DNA of 64,000 bases from Lachnospiraceae bacterium (GTDB lineage: Bacteria; Bacillota; Clostridia; Lachnospirales; Lachnospiraceae), in assembly GCA_030524635.1 (NCBI GenBank), contig JAUNGG010000010.1, positions 1-64,000 on the forward strand. The letters are read 5' to 3'. The notes beneath the pieces were generated by a model. The model saw only the letters and a list, made by a program, of their open reading frames with translations. It did no database searches and had not been told where the DNA came from. Positions 35,412 through 44,546 of the stretch are shown here, piece after piece. Every line of letters starts with the position of its first letter. Within the stretch, counting starts at the first letter, position 1. Both the position numbers and the translations under genes were made by a program.

Positions 35412-36118
35412 GAATCATCACCTCCCAGGAATTTTTTCCCAACCAGACTTTGACGGTATTCCTTCACATTTCCATAAAAAAGTACTCTCTGCTGAAGGTG
35501 AAGAATCTTATTGGCCTGGCTTACCACATTCTGGATGTCATGAGACACCATCAGAATCGTCACCTTCTCCTCCCGGTTCAGCCGCCGTAAAATACCATAA
35601 AATTCCTGAATGGCCGACGGATCCAGACCGGTGATGGGTTCATCCAAGATCAGCAGCTTGCTGGTAGCGCACAGCGCTCTGGCAATCAGCACCCGCTGCT
35701 GCTGCCCTCCGGAAAGCTCCCGGTAGCAGTGGGATTTGAGCTGGGTGATCCCCAGCTTTTCCATGCATTCCAGCGTCAGCTGCTTCTCCGCCCTGGTATA
35801 AAAGGGCCGGTTTCCTCTGCGGCTTAAGCAGCCGGACTGCACCACCTCATAGACTGTGGCCGGGAAATCCTTCTGGGCCGCCGTCTGCTGAGGCAGATAC
35901 CCGATGCCGGTGCGCTTCAGCTCCTCATCCACCACAAGCTTTCCTGCAGTCGGCTTCAGCAGACCTAAAATGCCCTTCATCAGCGTACTTTTGCCGGAAC
36001 CATTCTCTCCCACGATACACAGGTAATCCCCTGGATCGATTTCCATGGTAACATCGATCACCGCATCGTGGTTCTCATATCCAAAATCTACATGTTCACA
36101 TGTAATCAGTGCACTCAT
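35402..36118 (-). CDS. znuC: Zinc/manganese ABC transporter ATPase, ZnuC-like
   Basis: The 238-residue ABC ATPase has Walker A GENGSGKSTL (about 37-46), a Q-loop, the signature LSGGQQQRVLIARAL (about 137-151), Walker B LLILDEP and the switch His in MVSHD. It powers the adjacent ZnuB-like permease. YLPQQTA marks the metal-importer subfamily. It overlaps the permease start by 10 bp and begins 47 bp after the binding-protein stop, in line with a single operon. Length and motifs are complete. Confidence 0.92.
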   Translation of the reverse strand: MSALITCEHVDFGYENHDAVIDVTMEIDPGDYLCIVGENGSGKSTLMKGILGLLKPTAGKLVVDEELKRTGIGYLPQQTAAQKDFPATVYEVVQSGCLSRRGNRPFYTRAEKQLTLECMEKLGITQLKSHCYRELSGGQQQRVLIARALCATSKLLILDEPITGLDPSAIQEFYGILRRLNREEKVTILMVSHDIQNVVSQANKILHLQQRVLFYGNVKEYRQSLVGKKFLGGDDSCM

Positions 36119-36165
36119 GTTATATCCTTATCTAATCCTTATGAAATGGTTTGTCAGTTACAGGC

Positions 36166-37227
36166 TTATTCTGCCAATCCGGCCCGGAGATTCTTTACAT
36201 TCTGCTCCATCAGCTGAAGATAGGTGATCCCCTCCTCAAACTCCTGCCGGGTCACATTGTGGCAGGAATGGAGGAGCATGGGGACTGCCCCCGTCTCCTC
36301 TCCAATAATCTCCGCTACCCGGTGGCTGGAAAGTTCCAGATAGTAGACCACCGGAAGCTGCTGCTGCCGCACCTGGTCGATCAGGTAGGCGATGGTCCTG
36401 GCGCTTGGCTCTGTATCACTGGAGCAGCCGGCAAAGGCCGCCCGGTACTGAAGATCATATTCCTCTGCCAGATAACGGAAGGGAAACTTATCTCCCACTA
36501 TAATTATATCCCGCTTCCGATCCGCCGAAACCTGCTGAAATTCCCGATCCAGCGCTGCCAGCTCCGTCAGATAGCGGCTGGTATTCTCCTCATAAAAGCT
36601 CTGGTGCTGCGGGTCCTCCTGGATCAGAATGCTGCTGATGGTCTCTACGATCTTCATGGCATTGACCGGAGAGGTCCAGATATGTTCATCATACTCGATC
36701 TCCCGCACCTGGCCCGGCTCATAGTGATGATCGTGGTCGTGATCATCCTCATCATCATGACTGTGGCCATGGTCATGGTCATGGCCCGCACCTTCCTCCA
36801 TTCCTTCCACAATCTCCTCCTCCAGCACATCCACGCTGTCCATCATGCTGACTGCGCGAAGCTCTGGATTTCCAATGGATTCCAGGGCATCCTCCACCCA
36901 TTGCTCCATCTCACCTCCATTATATAGGAAGATATCCGAATTCTGGATGGTGATCATATCAGCTGGTGTAGGTTCAAAGGAATGGCTGTCCATCCCTGCG
37001 GGAACCACCAGTTTCAGCTTCACCCGGTCCCCGGCAATCTGGCGGACGAAATCATAATAAGGGAACAAGGTTGTGGTCACACAAAGCCTGTCCGATTGAT
37101 CCTGCTGCTGGCTGCTTCCCTGATCAGCCTCATTCTGAGCCAGCCTGCCGCAGCCTGCAAGACACAGGCAAAGGCAAAGAAAGCCGGCAGCTGTTTTAAG
37201 TCTCTTATTTTCACTCTTATTTCTCAA
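36166..37227 (-). CDS. znuA: Zinc-binding lipoprotein of ABC importer, ZnuA-like
   Basis: The cluster A-I solute-binding protein has a signal peptide ending in the lipobox LAGC. Metal ligands typical of the family (His in GMDSHSFEPTP and in DEHIWTSP, later His and Asp/Glu) are visible. A His/Asp/Glu-rich loop (HDHDHGHSHDDEDDHDHDHH) marks zinc-specific members. The start is taken as TTG at 37227, seven bases after AAAGG and close to the hydrophobic core; an in-frame GTG at 37272 lies inside the preceding MATE gene. It should capture extracellular zinc and deliver it to ZnuB. The tight link to the upstream MATE gene implies read-through transcription. Confidence 0.9.
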   Translation of the reverse strand: MRNKSENKRLKTAAGFLCLCLCLAGCGRLAQNEADQGSSQQQDQSDRLCVTTTLFPYYDFVRQIAGDRVKLKLVVPAGMDSHSFEPTPADMITIQNSDIFLYNGGEMEQWVEDALESIGNPELRAVSMMDSVDVLEEEIVEGMEEGAGHDHDHGHSHDDEDDHDHDHHYEPGQVREIEYDEHIWTSPVNAMKIVETISSILIQEDPQHQSFYEENTSRYLTELAALDREFQQVSADRKRDIIIVGDKFPFRYLAEEYDLQYRAAFAGCSSDTEPSARTIAYLIDQVRQQQLPVVYYLELSSHRVAEIIGEETGAVPMLLHSCHNVTRQEFEEGITYLQLMEQNVKNLRAGLAE

Positions 37228-37250
37228 AAGCAATCCTTTCTGTCCTTCCT

Positions 37251-38612
37251 CTAAATCTTCACTGACGTCCACTTTCCCGACTTAAAGCGCCAGGTGGTCA
37301 AAAGGAACCGGCTCAGCTGGTCGCCCATAATTCCCATCCAAACGCCAAGCAGGCCAAGCCCTACCACATATCCCATCACATAGGAGCCCAGGGTACGGAC
37401 CAGTGTCACGCTGAAGGTGGAGGCTGCCATGGTGAAGAATACATCGCCGGCGCCACGCAGGCATCCCATATAAATAACCTGAGCAATCTGCAGCACCACG
37501 ATCAGCACCATCAGACGCATAATGCCGATTCCCATATCGATGATCTCCGGCTCTGTAAAGAACAGCCGGTACAGCATCCGCCCTCCCAGCAGATAAACCA
37601 ATGACAACACCAGTGAAATCATATTTCCAATTCGTTGGCAGATATTTCCATACTTTACTGCTTCCTCTGGCGCCTTCTCCCCCAGACTTCTTCCAATCAG
37701 CGCAACTGCTGCTGCCTGCATTCCATCTCCAAAGGAGAAGGACACGCTCATAATATTCATTCCCACCTGATGGGCTGCCATGGCTGCCGTTCCTAAGTTC
37801 GCTGCCATCACAGCCGTGGACATAAAGCCGATCCGCATCAGCACCTGCTCGGTAAACACGCTGGAGCTGATCCTGATCATGCTGCGGACTGGATTCAGCG
37901 ATGGACGGATCCGCTCACGCACCATGTAAGGAAGGCTGACAAATCCATCCTTAAATAAGGAACGGATACTCATAATACACGCAATTACCGTTCCAAACAC
38001 CGTGGCAAGAGCTGCTCCTTTGATTCCCAGAGCAGGAAAGCCGAAATGTCCGTTGATGATCAGGTAATTGCCGATCATATTGACTACATTGGAGGTTACA
38101 TTGGTCTTCATGGCGATCTTGGTATTTCCAGCTCCCCGCTGCGCCGCATTGATTACCAGGGAAATAATATTAAAGATCATTCCGCCCATGATGATCCGGA
38201 AATAAAGCACTGCGCTGTCATGGGTATCCTCTCCTGAACCACACAGATTAATGATCGGCTCTGCCAGAAGCACACAGAGAATACTGATCACGATTCCTGC
38301 CGCTATGGTAAAGAAAAGCGCTACCATTAATGCCTGATTGGCGCCTTTCTTGTCCTGCTCTCCCCGCCGCCTGGCCACGATTGCCGAAACCGACACATTC
38401 AAGGCGATAAACAGCGCCATCCCCAGAAACTTCGGCTGGGTAGTCAGTCCCACCGCCGCTACTGCGTACGCTCCCAGTGAGCTTACCATAAGCGAATCGA
38501 TCAGACCCGCCAGCGCCACAAAAAATGATTCCAAAACAGATGGCCACGCCATCTTCACTGCAATCTTTATCCTTTCCTGATTTTCACTTAAATATGTAGC
38601 AATCCCTGCCAT
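37251..38612 (-). CDS. MATE family efflux transporter (second copy)
   Basis: The protein of about 453 residues has twelve helices and MATE signatures (AWPSVLESFFVALAGLIDSLMVSSLG, and in the second half MSVSFSFGDGMQAAAVALIGRSLG). It exports unknown compounds using an ion gradient. A much longer in-frame extension reaches 38852, but the promoter at 38725-38753 starts transcription after it. The ATG at 38612 has AAGG nine bases upstream; ATG 38657 is the alternative. It ends 23 bp before the znuA start, an unusual pairing of a drug/toxin exporter with a zinc importer. Whether it exports a zinc chelator or is a mere neighbour is not known. Confidence 0.87.
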   Translation of the reverse strand: MAGIATYLSENQERIKIAVKMAWPSVLESFFVALAGLIDSLMVSSLGAYAVAAVGLTTQPKFLGMALFIALNVSVSAIVARRRGEQDKKGANQALMVALFFTIAAGIVISILCVLLAEPIINLCGSGEDTHDSAVLYFRIIMGGMIFNIISLVINAAQRGAGNTKIAMKTNVTSNVVNMIGNYLIINGHFGFPALGIKGAALATVFGTVIACIMSIRSLFKDGFVSLPYMVRERIRPSLNPVRSMIRISSSVFTEQVLMRIGFMSTAVMAANLGTAAMAAHQVGMNIMSVSFSFGDGMQAAAVALIGRSLGEKAPEEAVKYGNICQRIGNMISLVLSLVYLLGGRMLYRLFFTEPEIIDMGIGIMRLMVLIVVLQIAQVIYMGCLRGAGDVFFTMAASTFSVTLVRTLGSYVMGYVVGLGLLGVWMGIMGDQLSRFLLTTWRFKSGKWTSVKI

Positions 38613-38724
38613 CTTCTGTAACCTTGCTTTCCTGTTTTTCGTATTCTTAAAATGCATGTCAGCGCTGGAAATCCCTGCTGAATTTTCTTCCGCAGCCTGA
38701 TCGGCCGCAGACGCTTTGGTTAAT

Positions 38725-38753
38725 AGTATAACACAGAAATATGGCTGGGGCAA
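38725..38753 (-). promoter_or_regulatory. Promoter of the MATE-znu(-ktr) gene run
   Basis: TTGCCC (38748-38753) and TATACT (38725-38730) on the minus strand are 17 bp apart. It places the transcript start near 38718 and fixes the downstream translation start. Confidence 0.55.
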
Positions 38754-38771
38754 GAACGAAGAAAAAATGCC

Positions 38772-38816
38772 AAAAAAACCGCCCCAGGCATCTGCTGCCC
38801 GCAGACTGCCTGGAAC
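38772..38816 (-). terminator. Intrinsic terminator after the fructose PTS gene
   Basis: CCAGGCA-TCTGC pairs with GCAGA-TGCCTGG around a short loop. On the minus strand the stem is followed by GCGGTTTTTTT. It isolates the PTS transcript from the MATE promoter. Confidence 0.8.
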
Positions 38817-38882
38817 GGTATGAAAATACTCCCCAGTATTTATTGATATCACTTCAGATCCTTACGATCTGTTATCCCGGTA

Positions 38883-40856
38883 TTACGCCTCCAGATCCTT
38901 CTTAAGCACTGCCAGAATTCCGCATCCCACAACCGATCCGATGACAATTGCCGCCAGATACATCAGCGGATTTCCAATGGTAGGAAGCACGAAGATTCCG
39001 CCGTGAGGTGCACGCAGTGTGCAGTGGAACAGCATGGACAGACCCCCTGCAATGGCAGAGCCGATGATGCAGGATGGAAGCACCCGCAGCGGATCCTGAG
39101 CAGCAAAGGGAATGGCGCCTTCTGAGATAAAGGACAGACCCATAATATAGTTTACCACACCGGACTGTCTTTCCTTCTCGGTAAATTTTTTCTTAAAGAA
39201 GGTACTGCAGAGAGCAATCACTAACGGCGGCACCATACCGCCTGCCATAACGGCTGCCATAATATCAAAGTTGCCTTCTGCAAGCTGTGCGGTTCCGAAC
39301 ACATAGGCTGCCTTGTTGAAGGGGCCTCCCATATCGATGGACATCATGCCGCCCAGCACAGCGCCTAACAGTACACGGCTGCTGCCGCCCATGCTGTTAA
39401 GCAGGCCGTTTAATCCATCATTGATCATTCCCATAACCGGATTAATAATGGTAGTCACAACAGCTGCCAGGAAAATTCCAACCACCGGATAGATCAGCAC
39501 CGGCTTAATCCCTTCCAAAGATTTCGGAAGATGGCTGCAGAGCTTCTTTAAGCCCACCATCAGGTAGCCGCCTGCAAAGCCAGCAAACAGCGCTCCTAGG
39601 AAGCCTGCGTTCACAGCTCCTCCGGCAGGGTTGGCGAAGGTAACTCCCATTTTGGCAATCATACCGCCTACAAAGCCCACTGCCAGACCTGGACGGTCTG
39701 CAATACTCATGGAGATGAAACCGGCCAGAACCGGAAGCATCAGGTCAAAGGCCTGCTCACCTACCGTCTTTAAGTAAGCAGCCAGCGGCGTATTCTTACC
39801 AAAGTTGGAAGGATCAATGGAATAATCATCAAAGAGGAATGCCAGCGCGATCAAAATTCCGCCGCCGATCACGAAGGGAAGCATGTGGGATACGCCGTTC
39901 ATCAGATGCTTGTAGATGGTACGCCCCAGACTGTCTCCTCCTGCGGCGGCTCCTGCGCCGCCTTCCTCGCTGCCGCCTGCATGATGGTAAATGGGAACAG
40001 TGCCGCTGACTGCCTTCTTTACCAGTTCCTCACCCTTGTGAATACCGTCGGATACGGAGGTCATGATAACCGGCTTTCCGTCAAAGCGGGCCATCTCCAC
40101 ATTCTTGTCAGCTGCGATAATGATGGCATCGGCATTCTTGATCTCTTCAGCGGTAAGCACATTAGCCGCACCGCCGGATCCATTCGTCTCCGCCTTCACC
40201 GGAATTCCCAGCTTCTTTCCTACATTTTCCAGATTTTCTGCTGCCATGTAGGTGTGGGCAATGCCAGTGGGGCAGGCAGTGACACAGAGAACCCGGTAGC
40301 CGGATTTTCCTGCTGCGGACGCTCCTTGGCTGCTTCCATCAGCAGAATCTGCCTGATCTGCCGATGCTTCTTTTTCCTTTTCTTCCTCCTTGCCAAACCG
40401 GCCGCTCTCCGCCTTGTCGATGATATCCAGAAATTCTTCCTTCGTCTTTGCTGCCAGCAGCGACTCCTTGAAGCCTGGATTCATCAGCAGCATGGACAGA
40501 TTTGCCAGTGCCTCCAGATGCACATCAGCTCCGCCTGCCGGGGCTGCGATCATAAAGATCAGATTCGCCAGCGAACCGTCAAACGCCTCATAGTCCACGC
40601 CCTCCGGTACAGTGACAGCCGCCAGCCCTGGTTCCTTTACCGCCTCCACCTTGGCATGTGGAATCGCGATACCGTCACCGATGGCGGTACTTCCCAGTGC
40701 CTCTCTGGCTAAGATCCCTTCCTTATATCCTGCCCGGTCAGAAATCCGTCCGCCTGCATCCATCAAACCCACCAGCTTATCGATGGCCTCCTCCTTGGAA
40801 TGAAGCGTTACCCCTAATTCAATGCTTTCTTTCTTCAAAAGCTCTGTGATCCTCAT
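38883..40856 (-). CDS. fruA: Fructose-type PTS permease EIIABC
   Basis: The 657-residue fused PTS protein has EIIA (1-150) with active-site H67 in IPHAK, then a Glu/Ala/Ser linker and EIIB (about 187-290) with C195 in ACPTGIAHTYMAAE. A second Gly/Ala/Glu linker leads to EIIC (about 315-655), eight or so helices with GGGILIALAFLFDD and MGMSFISEGAIPFAA-like segments. It imports and phosphorylates fructose, normally to fructose 1-phosphate. The SD AAGGAGG precedes the ATG. Directly upstream is only a remnant of the 1-phosphofructokinase gene that usually precedes it, so the product must be handled by an enzyme encoded elsewhere. A close relative could use mannose or 2-O-alpha-mannosyl-glycerate. 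Confidence 0.92.
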   Translation of the reverse strand: MRITELLKKESIELGVTLHSKEEAIDKLVGLMDAGGRISDRAGYKEGILAREALGSTAIGDGIAIPHAKVEAVKEPGLAAVTVPEGVDYEAFDGSLANLIFMIAAPAGGADVHLEALANLSMLLMNPGFKESLLAAKTKEEFLDIIDKAESGRFGKEEEKEKEASADQADSADGSSQGASAAGKSGYRVLCVTACPTGIAHTYMAAENLENVGKKLGIPVKAETNGSGGAANVLTAEEIKNADAIIIAADKNVEMARFDGKPVIMTSVSDGIHKGEELVKKAVSGTVPIYHHAGGSEEGGAGAAAGGDSLGRTIYKHLMNGVSHMLPFVIGGGILIALAFLFDDYSIDPSNFGKNTPLAAYLKTVGEQAFDLMLPVLAGFISMSIADRPGLAVGFVGGMIAKMGVTFANPAGGAVNAGFLGALFAGFAGGYLMVGLKKLCSHLPKSLEGIKPVLIYPVVGIFLAAVVTTIINPVMGMINDGLNGLLNSMGGSSRVLLGAVLGGMMSIDMGGPFNKAAYVFGTAQLAEGNFDIMAAVMAGGMVPPLVIALCSTFFKKKFTEKERQSGVVNYIMGLSFISEGAIPFAAQDPLRVLPSCIIGSAIAGGLSMLFHCTLRAPHGGIFVLPTIGNPLMYLAAIVIGSVVGCGILAVLKKDLEA

Positions 40857-40882
40857 ATCCTGCGCCTCCTTTTCTTATTTTC

Positions 40883-41020
40883 TTATAATGTTTGATAAAG
40901 CTTCATAATCTTCTCACAGTAGATGTTTTCCTTCACAGTCCGGTTCACCATACCGGGAGTAAAATGATTTACGTTTACCACGTAGTCCAGTGCCGGATTA
41001 AATGTTACGGTGTAAATCAT
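40883..41020 (-). pseudogene. fruK: Internally deleted 1-phosphofructokinase remnant (45 codons)
   Basis: From the ATG at 41020 the frame reads MIYTVTFNPALDYVVNVNH, then FTPGMVNRTVKENIY, which is the N-terminus of FruK. It jumps to CEKIMKLYQTL and a stop. FruK is normally about 300 residues, so roughly 260 codons are missing; the last eleven residues may be its authentic C-terminus, implying a clean in-frame deletion (inference). It keeps an AAGGAG site and a strong promoter and lies 26 bp before the PTS gene. The peptide lacks the ATP-binding and catalytic GAGD region and cannot be a kinase. Confidence 0.85.
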
Positions 41021-41041
41021 ACGTCACTTCTCCTTTTCTTT

Positions 41042-41124
41042 ATGAAATTTTGTTTCATCTGTTAGTTATATCATATCGCGATATTTTAATTTCGTCAATA
41101 GTTATTTATAAGAAATATTATTTC
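41042..41124 (-). promoter_or_regulatory. Promoter and operator region of the fructose operon
   Basis: TTGACG (41093-41098) and TATGAT (41070-41075) on the minus strand are 17 bp apart. Three palindromes surround it: ATGAAATTTTGTTTCAT (41042-41058) just after the start site, ATATCGCGATAT (41073-41084) inside the promoter, and GAAATATTATTTC (41112-41124) upstream of the -35. The first and third share GAAA/TTTC half-sites and could bind one repressor. The rest of the 413-bp gap up to 41433 is A+T-rich with the Crp-type gene promoter at its far end. Confidence 0.65.
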
Positions 41125-41347
41125 ACGCTAATTTTCATCAATCTGCCGGAATCCTCTTCTCTTTTCCATGATTTCTCACCTCTTTTTTGTCTATTTTGCT
41201 CATATCCTTACAAAAAATTCCTGGGCGGATTTTCCTTTTCTCCTTTGATTTCGTCTTCTATAGTGAAATTGCATAGTTTTTATAATAATTTTCAAAAAAA
41301 CTGTTGATTTTTTATCCAATTCGCTGTATTTTGAAAGGATAAACAAA

Positions 41348-41392
41348 AAAGGACATATGACCTTTCAAGTTATCTGCTTCATCCTATATAAT
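41348..41392 (+). promoter_or_regulatory. Promoter and possible operator of the Crp-type regulator gene
   Basis: TATAAT (41387-41392) lies 17 bp after a weak -35 (TTCAAG, 41364-41369). AAAGGACATATGACCTTT (41348-41365), palindromic except at two positions, overlaps the -35. It may be an autoregulatory site. Confidence 0.5.
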
Positions 41393-41433
41393 AGAAATAA
41401 CCAGTGACACAATGAAAAGAGGTGCGATCCCAT

Positions 41434-42147
41434 ATGGATGTGTTCAACGAACTGCCGCCGAAAAAACGAGATTATATGAATCTTCTTTTTCAGAACTGCA
41501 CGGAAGAAGTGAAGTATTACATGACGCTGATTGAGGTAGACCCAGATACCGCTCTGATTGAAGCCGGCGATAAATGCAGCAACATTTACATCATCCTGTC
41601 CGGGAAGGTGACTGGGATCGAATGGCCCATCAATGAAAAGGAATATTCCTTCAAGGATTTCGGTCCAGGTGATTTTTTCGGGGAGATCGAATGCTTTGCA
41701 GACCTTACCAACTACCGGATCAGTGTTGTGACGGTCACCAGCTGCCGTGTGCTTGTGATCCCAGCCCCATTTTATATGGCATGGATCCAGAACGATGTGG
41801 AGGCTCTGTATTCACGAACCAAGGTAAATATGCGCCGGCTGATCACACAGACGACAGATGCCAGGCGATATCTGTTTTTAGAGGCAAAGGAACGCCTGAT
41901 TTTGTATCTGATCCGCAAATACGAGCAGCGATCCTCCTCCATGCATGCCTGTGACTTGACGCTGAACCAGACCAGAGCCCAGCTGTCGGAGGAAATCGGT
42001 TTTTCCGTAAAAACTCTGAACCGGAATATCAAGCTCCTGGAGGAGATGAATATGATCCAGATCCATCATGGAAAAGTGGTGATTTCAGAGGCCGGATATT
42101 TCCAGATGAAATGCTACATGGACCAGCACATTTATGGAGAGATCTGA
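41434..42147 (+). CDS. Crp/Fnr family transcriptional regulator
   Basis: The 237-residue protein has an N-terminal cyclic-nucleotide-binding-like beta-barrel (about 25-130, with ILSGKVTGIEWPINEKEYSFKDFGPGDFFGE spread over it) and a C-terminal winged helix. The recognition region is QTRAQLSEEIGFSVKTLNRNIKLLEEM. There is no N-terminal Cys cluster, so it is not an oxygen-sensing Fnr. The cAMP-contact residues are not clearly conserved and the ligand is unknown. The start at 41434 follows AGAGG; a GTG at 41422 is possible. It lies 92 bp upstream of the xdh genes on the same strand and probably controls them. The divergent gene is the fruK remnant. Confidence 0.87.
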   Translation: MDVFNELPPKKRDYMNLLFQNCTEEVKYYMTLIEVDPDTALIEAGDKCSNIYIILSGKVTGIEWPINEKEYSFKDFGPGDFFGEIECFADLTNYRISVVTVTSCRVLVIPAPFYMAWIQNDVEALYSRTKVNMRRLITQTTDARRYLFLEAKERLILYLIRKYEQRSSSMHACDLTLNQTRAQLSEEIGFSVKTLNRNIKLLEEMNMIQIHHGKVVISEAGYFQMKCYMDQHIYGEI

Positions 42148-42239
42148 CCAGACTGGGTCAGCACGACATGATTCACAGAGGTTACAGTCCACAGATTCCC
42201 TGGGAACGTAACCGCAGCCACAATAAAGGAGGTAACATA

Positions 42240-44531
42240 ATGTATGTAGGAAAAAAAGTAACTCGTGTGGATGCCTATGACAAGGTGATCGGACGCACGA
42301 AGTATACCGACGACCTGTGTGACAAAGGCGCCTATATTGCACAGGTTCTGCACGCTACGATTGCTCACGGAAAGGTGGTTTCCATCGACACCTCCCAGGC
42401 AGAGAAAATCCCGGGAGTCATCAAAGTATTTACCTGCTTTGATGTAACGGAAAAACACTATTTTCCAACCGCCGGCCATCCCTGGTCCACCGATCCGGAC
42501 CATCAGGACGTTGCAGACCGCCTGGTCTTAACAGAGGATGTAAAATTTTACGGTGATGATATCGCAGCTGTTGTAGCAGAAGATGAGGTGGCGGCAGCCC
42601 AGGCGATCCGTGCCATTAAGGTCACCTATGATGAATATCCTTTTGTTCTGGATGTACAGGAGGCCATGAAGGACGGCGCTCCCCAGCTTCACAAGGATTA
42701 TCCCAACAACATTTTAAAGCACACCTCCATCCGAAATGGAAATTATGAAGAGGCGATTAAGGAGCCTGGACTGATCAAGGTAGAGGGCTGGTATGAAACG
42801 CCTACTGTCCAGCACTGCCATATCGAAAATTTCATCTGTACGGCTCAGATGGAGGGCGACCGGATCACGGTAGTTTCCTCCACCCAGATCCCCCACATTG
42901 TGCGCCGGGTAGTCGGTCAGGCCCTTGGCGTGGAATGGGGCAAGATCCGGGTGATCAAGCCTTATATCGGAGGCGGCTTTGGAAATAAGCAGGATGTGCT
43001 GTATGAACCCCTCTGCGCATGGCTGTGTATGCAGCTGGGCGGACATCTGATCAAGCTGGATGTTCCCAGAGAGGACACCTTTGTATCCAACCGGGTGCGC
43101 CACGCCATCCGCAGCCACATTGTTTCATGGGTACGCCCGGACGGCACCTTCGTAGCTCGGAAGCTGGAAGCTTTCTCCGACCAGGGCGCTTACGCTTCCC
43201 ACGGACACAGCATTGCGGCAAAGGGCGCCGGCGCATTCCCTCAGCTTTACCCTTGTAAGAATGTAGAGGTGGATGCCTATACAGTATTTACCAATAAATC
43301 CGTGGCCGGAGCCATGCGGGGATACGGCATTCCCCAGGCTATGTGGGCAGTGGAATGTCATACCGAGGATGTGATCGCCCGGTTAGGGCTGGATCCCATT
43401 GAATTCCGCCGCAGGAATGTAATGCCCGTAGGCTATGTGGACCCATTTTCCAAGAATGAACTGTACCATGATACCTTTAACCAGTGTCTGGATAAAGCCA
43501 TGGAAGCCATCGACTATAAGCGCAAATATCAGGAATACCAGAACCAGACCGGGGACATCCGGCGCGGAATCGGCGTATCCATCTTCTGGTACAATACCGC
43601 TGTCTGGCCGATTTCACTGGAAACCTCATCATGCCGTATGGTGCTGAATCAGGACGGCTCCCTGCAGGTTCAGTTAGGCGAGACGGAGATCGGCCAGGGC
43701 GCTGATACCGCCTATACCCAGATGACGGCAGACGTACTGGGAGTTCCGCTGGAAAGCGTCCATGTGGTTTCCTGCCAGGATACCGATGTAACGCCTTTCG
43801 GCACCGGCGCCTATGCCTCCCGGCAGACCTACACCGCCGGCTATGCCATCCGCCAGACCGCCCTTCTTCTGAAGGAGCGCATCTTAAGCTATGCCCATGA
43901 GCTGACCAGAATGCCGGAATATAACCTGAATATTGTAAATGGAAACATTGTCCGCACCACAGACGGAAGAATTCTCATCTCCCTGTCCCAGCTTGCACAG
44001 GAAGCACTGTACAGCCTGACCAACAGCAAGCATCTGACTGCAGAAAGCACGGCTCAGATCAAATCCAATGCCTATTCCTTCGGCTGCACCATTGCTGAGG
44101 TGGAGGTGGATATCCCCATGTGCAAGGTTAAGCTGCTGGATATTGTCAATGTCCATGATGCCGGAACTTTGATCAACCCGGCTTTGGCTGAGGCCCAGGT
44201 ACACGGCGGCATGAGCATGGGAATCGGTTTTGGCTTATCGGAAAAGCTGATGTTCGATCCTAAGACAGGCCGGGCGTTAAATAATAACCTGCTGGACTAT
44301 AAGCTGTCCACCTTTATGGATCACCCCCGCCTGAAGGCATTATTTGTAGAAAATCCAGAACCAACCAGCGCCTTTGGAACAAAAGCCCTGGGCGAGCCGC
44401 CTACCTGCTCCGTGGCTCCGGCCATCCGCAACGCAATCTACCAGGCAACTGGAGTCGCAGTCAATGAAGCGCCGGTGAACCCCCATAATCTGTTCCGCAG
44501 ATTTACGGAAGAAGGCATGTTTAACAAATAA
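42240..44531 (+). CDS. xdhA: Xanthine dehydrogenase-type molybdopterin-binding subunit
   Basis: The 763-residue large subunit of a molybdenum hydroxylase has an N-terminal aldehyde-oxidase a/b hammerhead domain (about 15-130) followed by molybdopterin-binding domains. GGGFGNKQ, AGAMRGYGIPQ and GETEIGQGADT bind the cofactor, and the C-terminal GTKALGEPP carries the catalytic Glu. The size and the order large-FAD-FeS match E. coli XdhABC. It should oxidise a purine or other N-heterocycle using water as oxygen donor. AAAGGAGG precedes the ATG at 42240. Cofactor maturation genes (XdhC/MocA-type) and purine catabolic genes are absent nearby, so the exact substrate is unproven. Confidence 0.9.
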   Translation: MYVGKKVTRVDAYDKVIGRTKYTDDLCDKGAYIAQVLHATIAHGKVVSIDTSQAEKIPGVIKVFTCFDVTEKHYFPTAGHPWSTDPDHQDVADRLVLTEDVKFYGDDIAAVVAEDEVAAAQAIRAIKVTYDEYPFVLDVQEAMKDGAPQLHKDYPNNILKHTSIRNGNYEEAIKEPGLIKVEGWYETPTVQHCHIENFICTAQMEGDRITVVSSTQIPHIVRRVVGQALGVEWGKIRVIKPYIGGGFGNKQDVLYEPLCAWLCMQLGGHLIKLDVPREDTFVSNRVRHAIRSHIVSWVRPDGTFVARKLEAFSDQGAYASHGHSIAAKGAGAFPQLYPCKNVEVDAYTVFTNKSVAGAMRGYGIPQAMWAVECHTEDVIARLGLDPIEFRRRNVMPVGYVDPFSKNELYHDTFNQCLDKAMEAIDYKRKYQEYQNQTGDIRRGIGVSIFWYNTAVWPISLETSSCRMVLNQDGSLQVQLGETEIGQGADTAYTQMTADVLGVPLESVHVVSCQDTDVTPFGTGAYASRQTYTAGYAIRQTALLLKERILSYAHELTRMPEYNLNIVNGNIVRTTDGRILISLSQLAQEALYSLTNSKHLTAESTAQIKSNAYSFGCTIAEVEVDIPMCKVKLLDIVNVHDAGTLINPALAEAQVHGGMSMGIGFGLSEKLMFDPKTGRALNNNLLDYKLSTFMDHPRLKALFVENPEPTSAFGTKALGEPPTCSVAPAIRNAIYQATGVAVNEAPVNPHNLFRRFTEEGMFNK

Positions 44532-44546
44532 CAGGAGGTTTCGACT

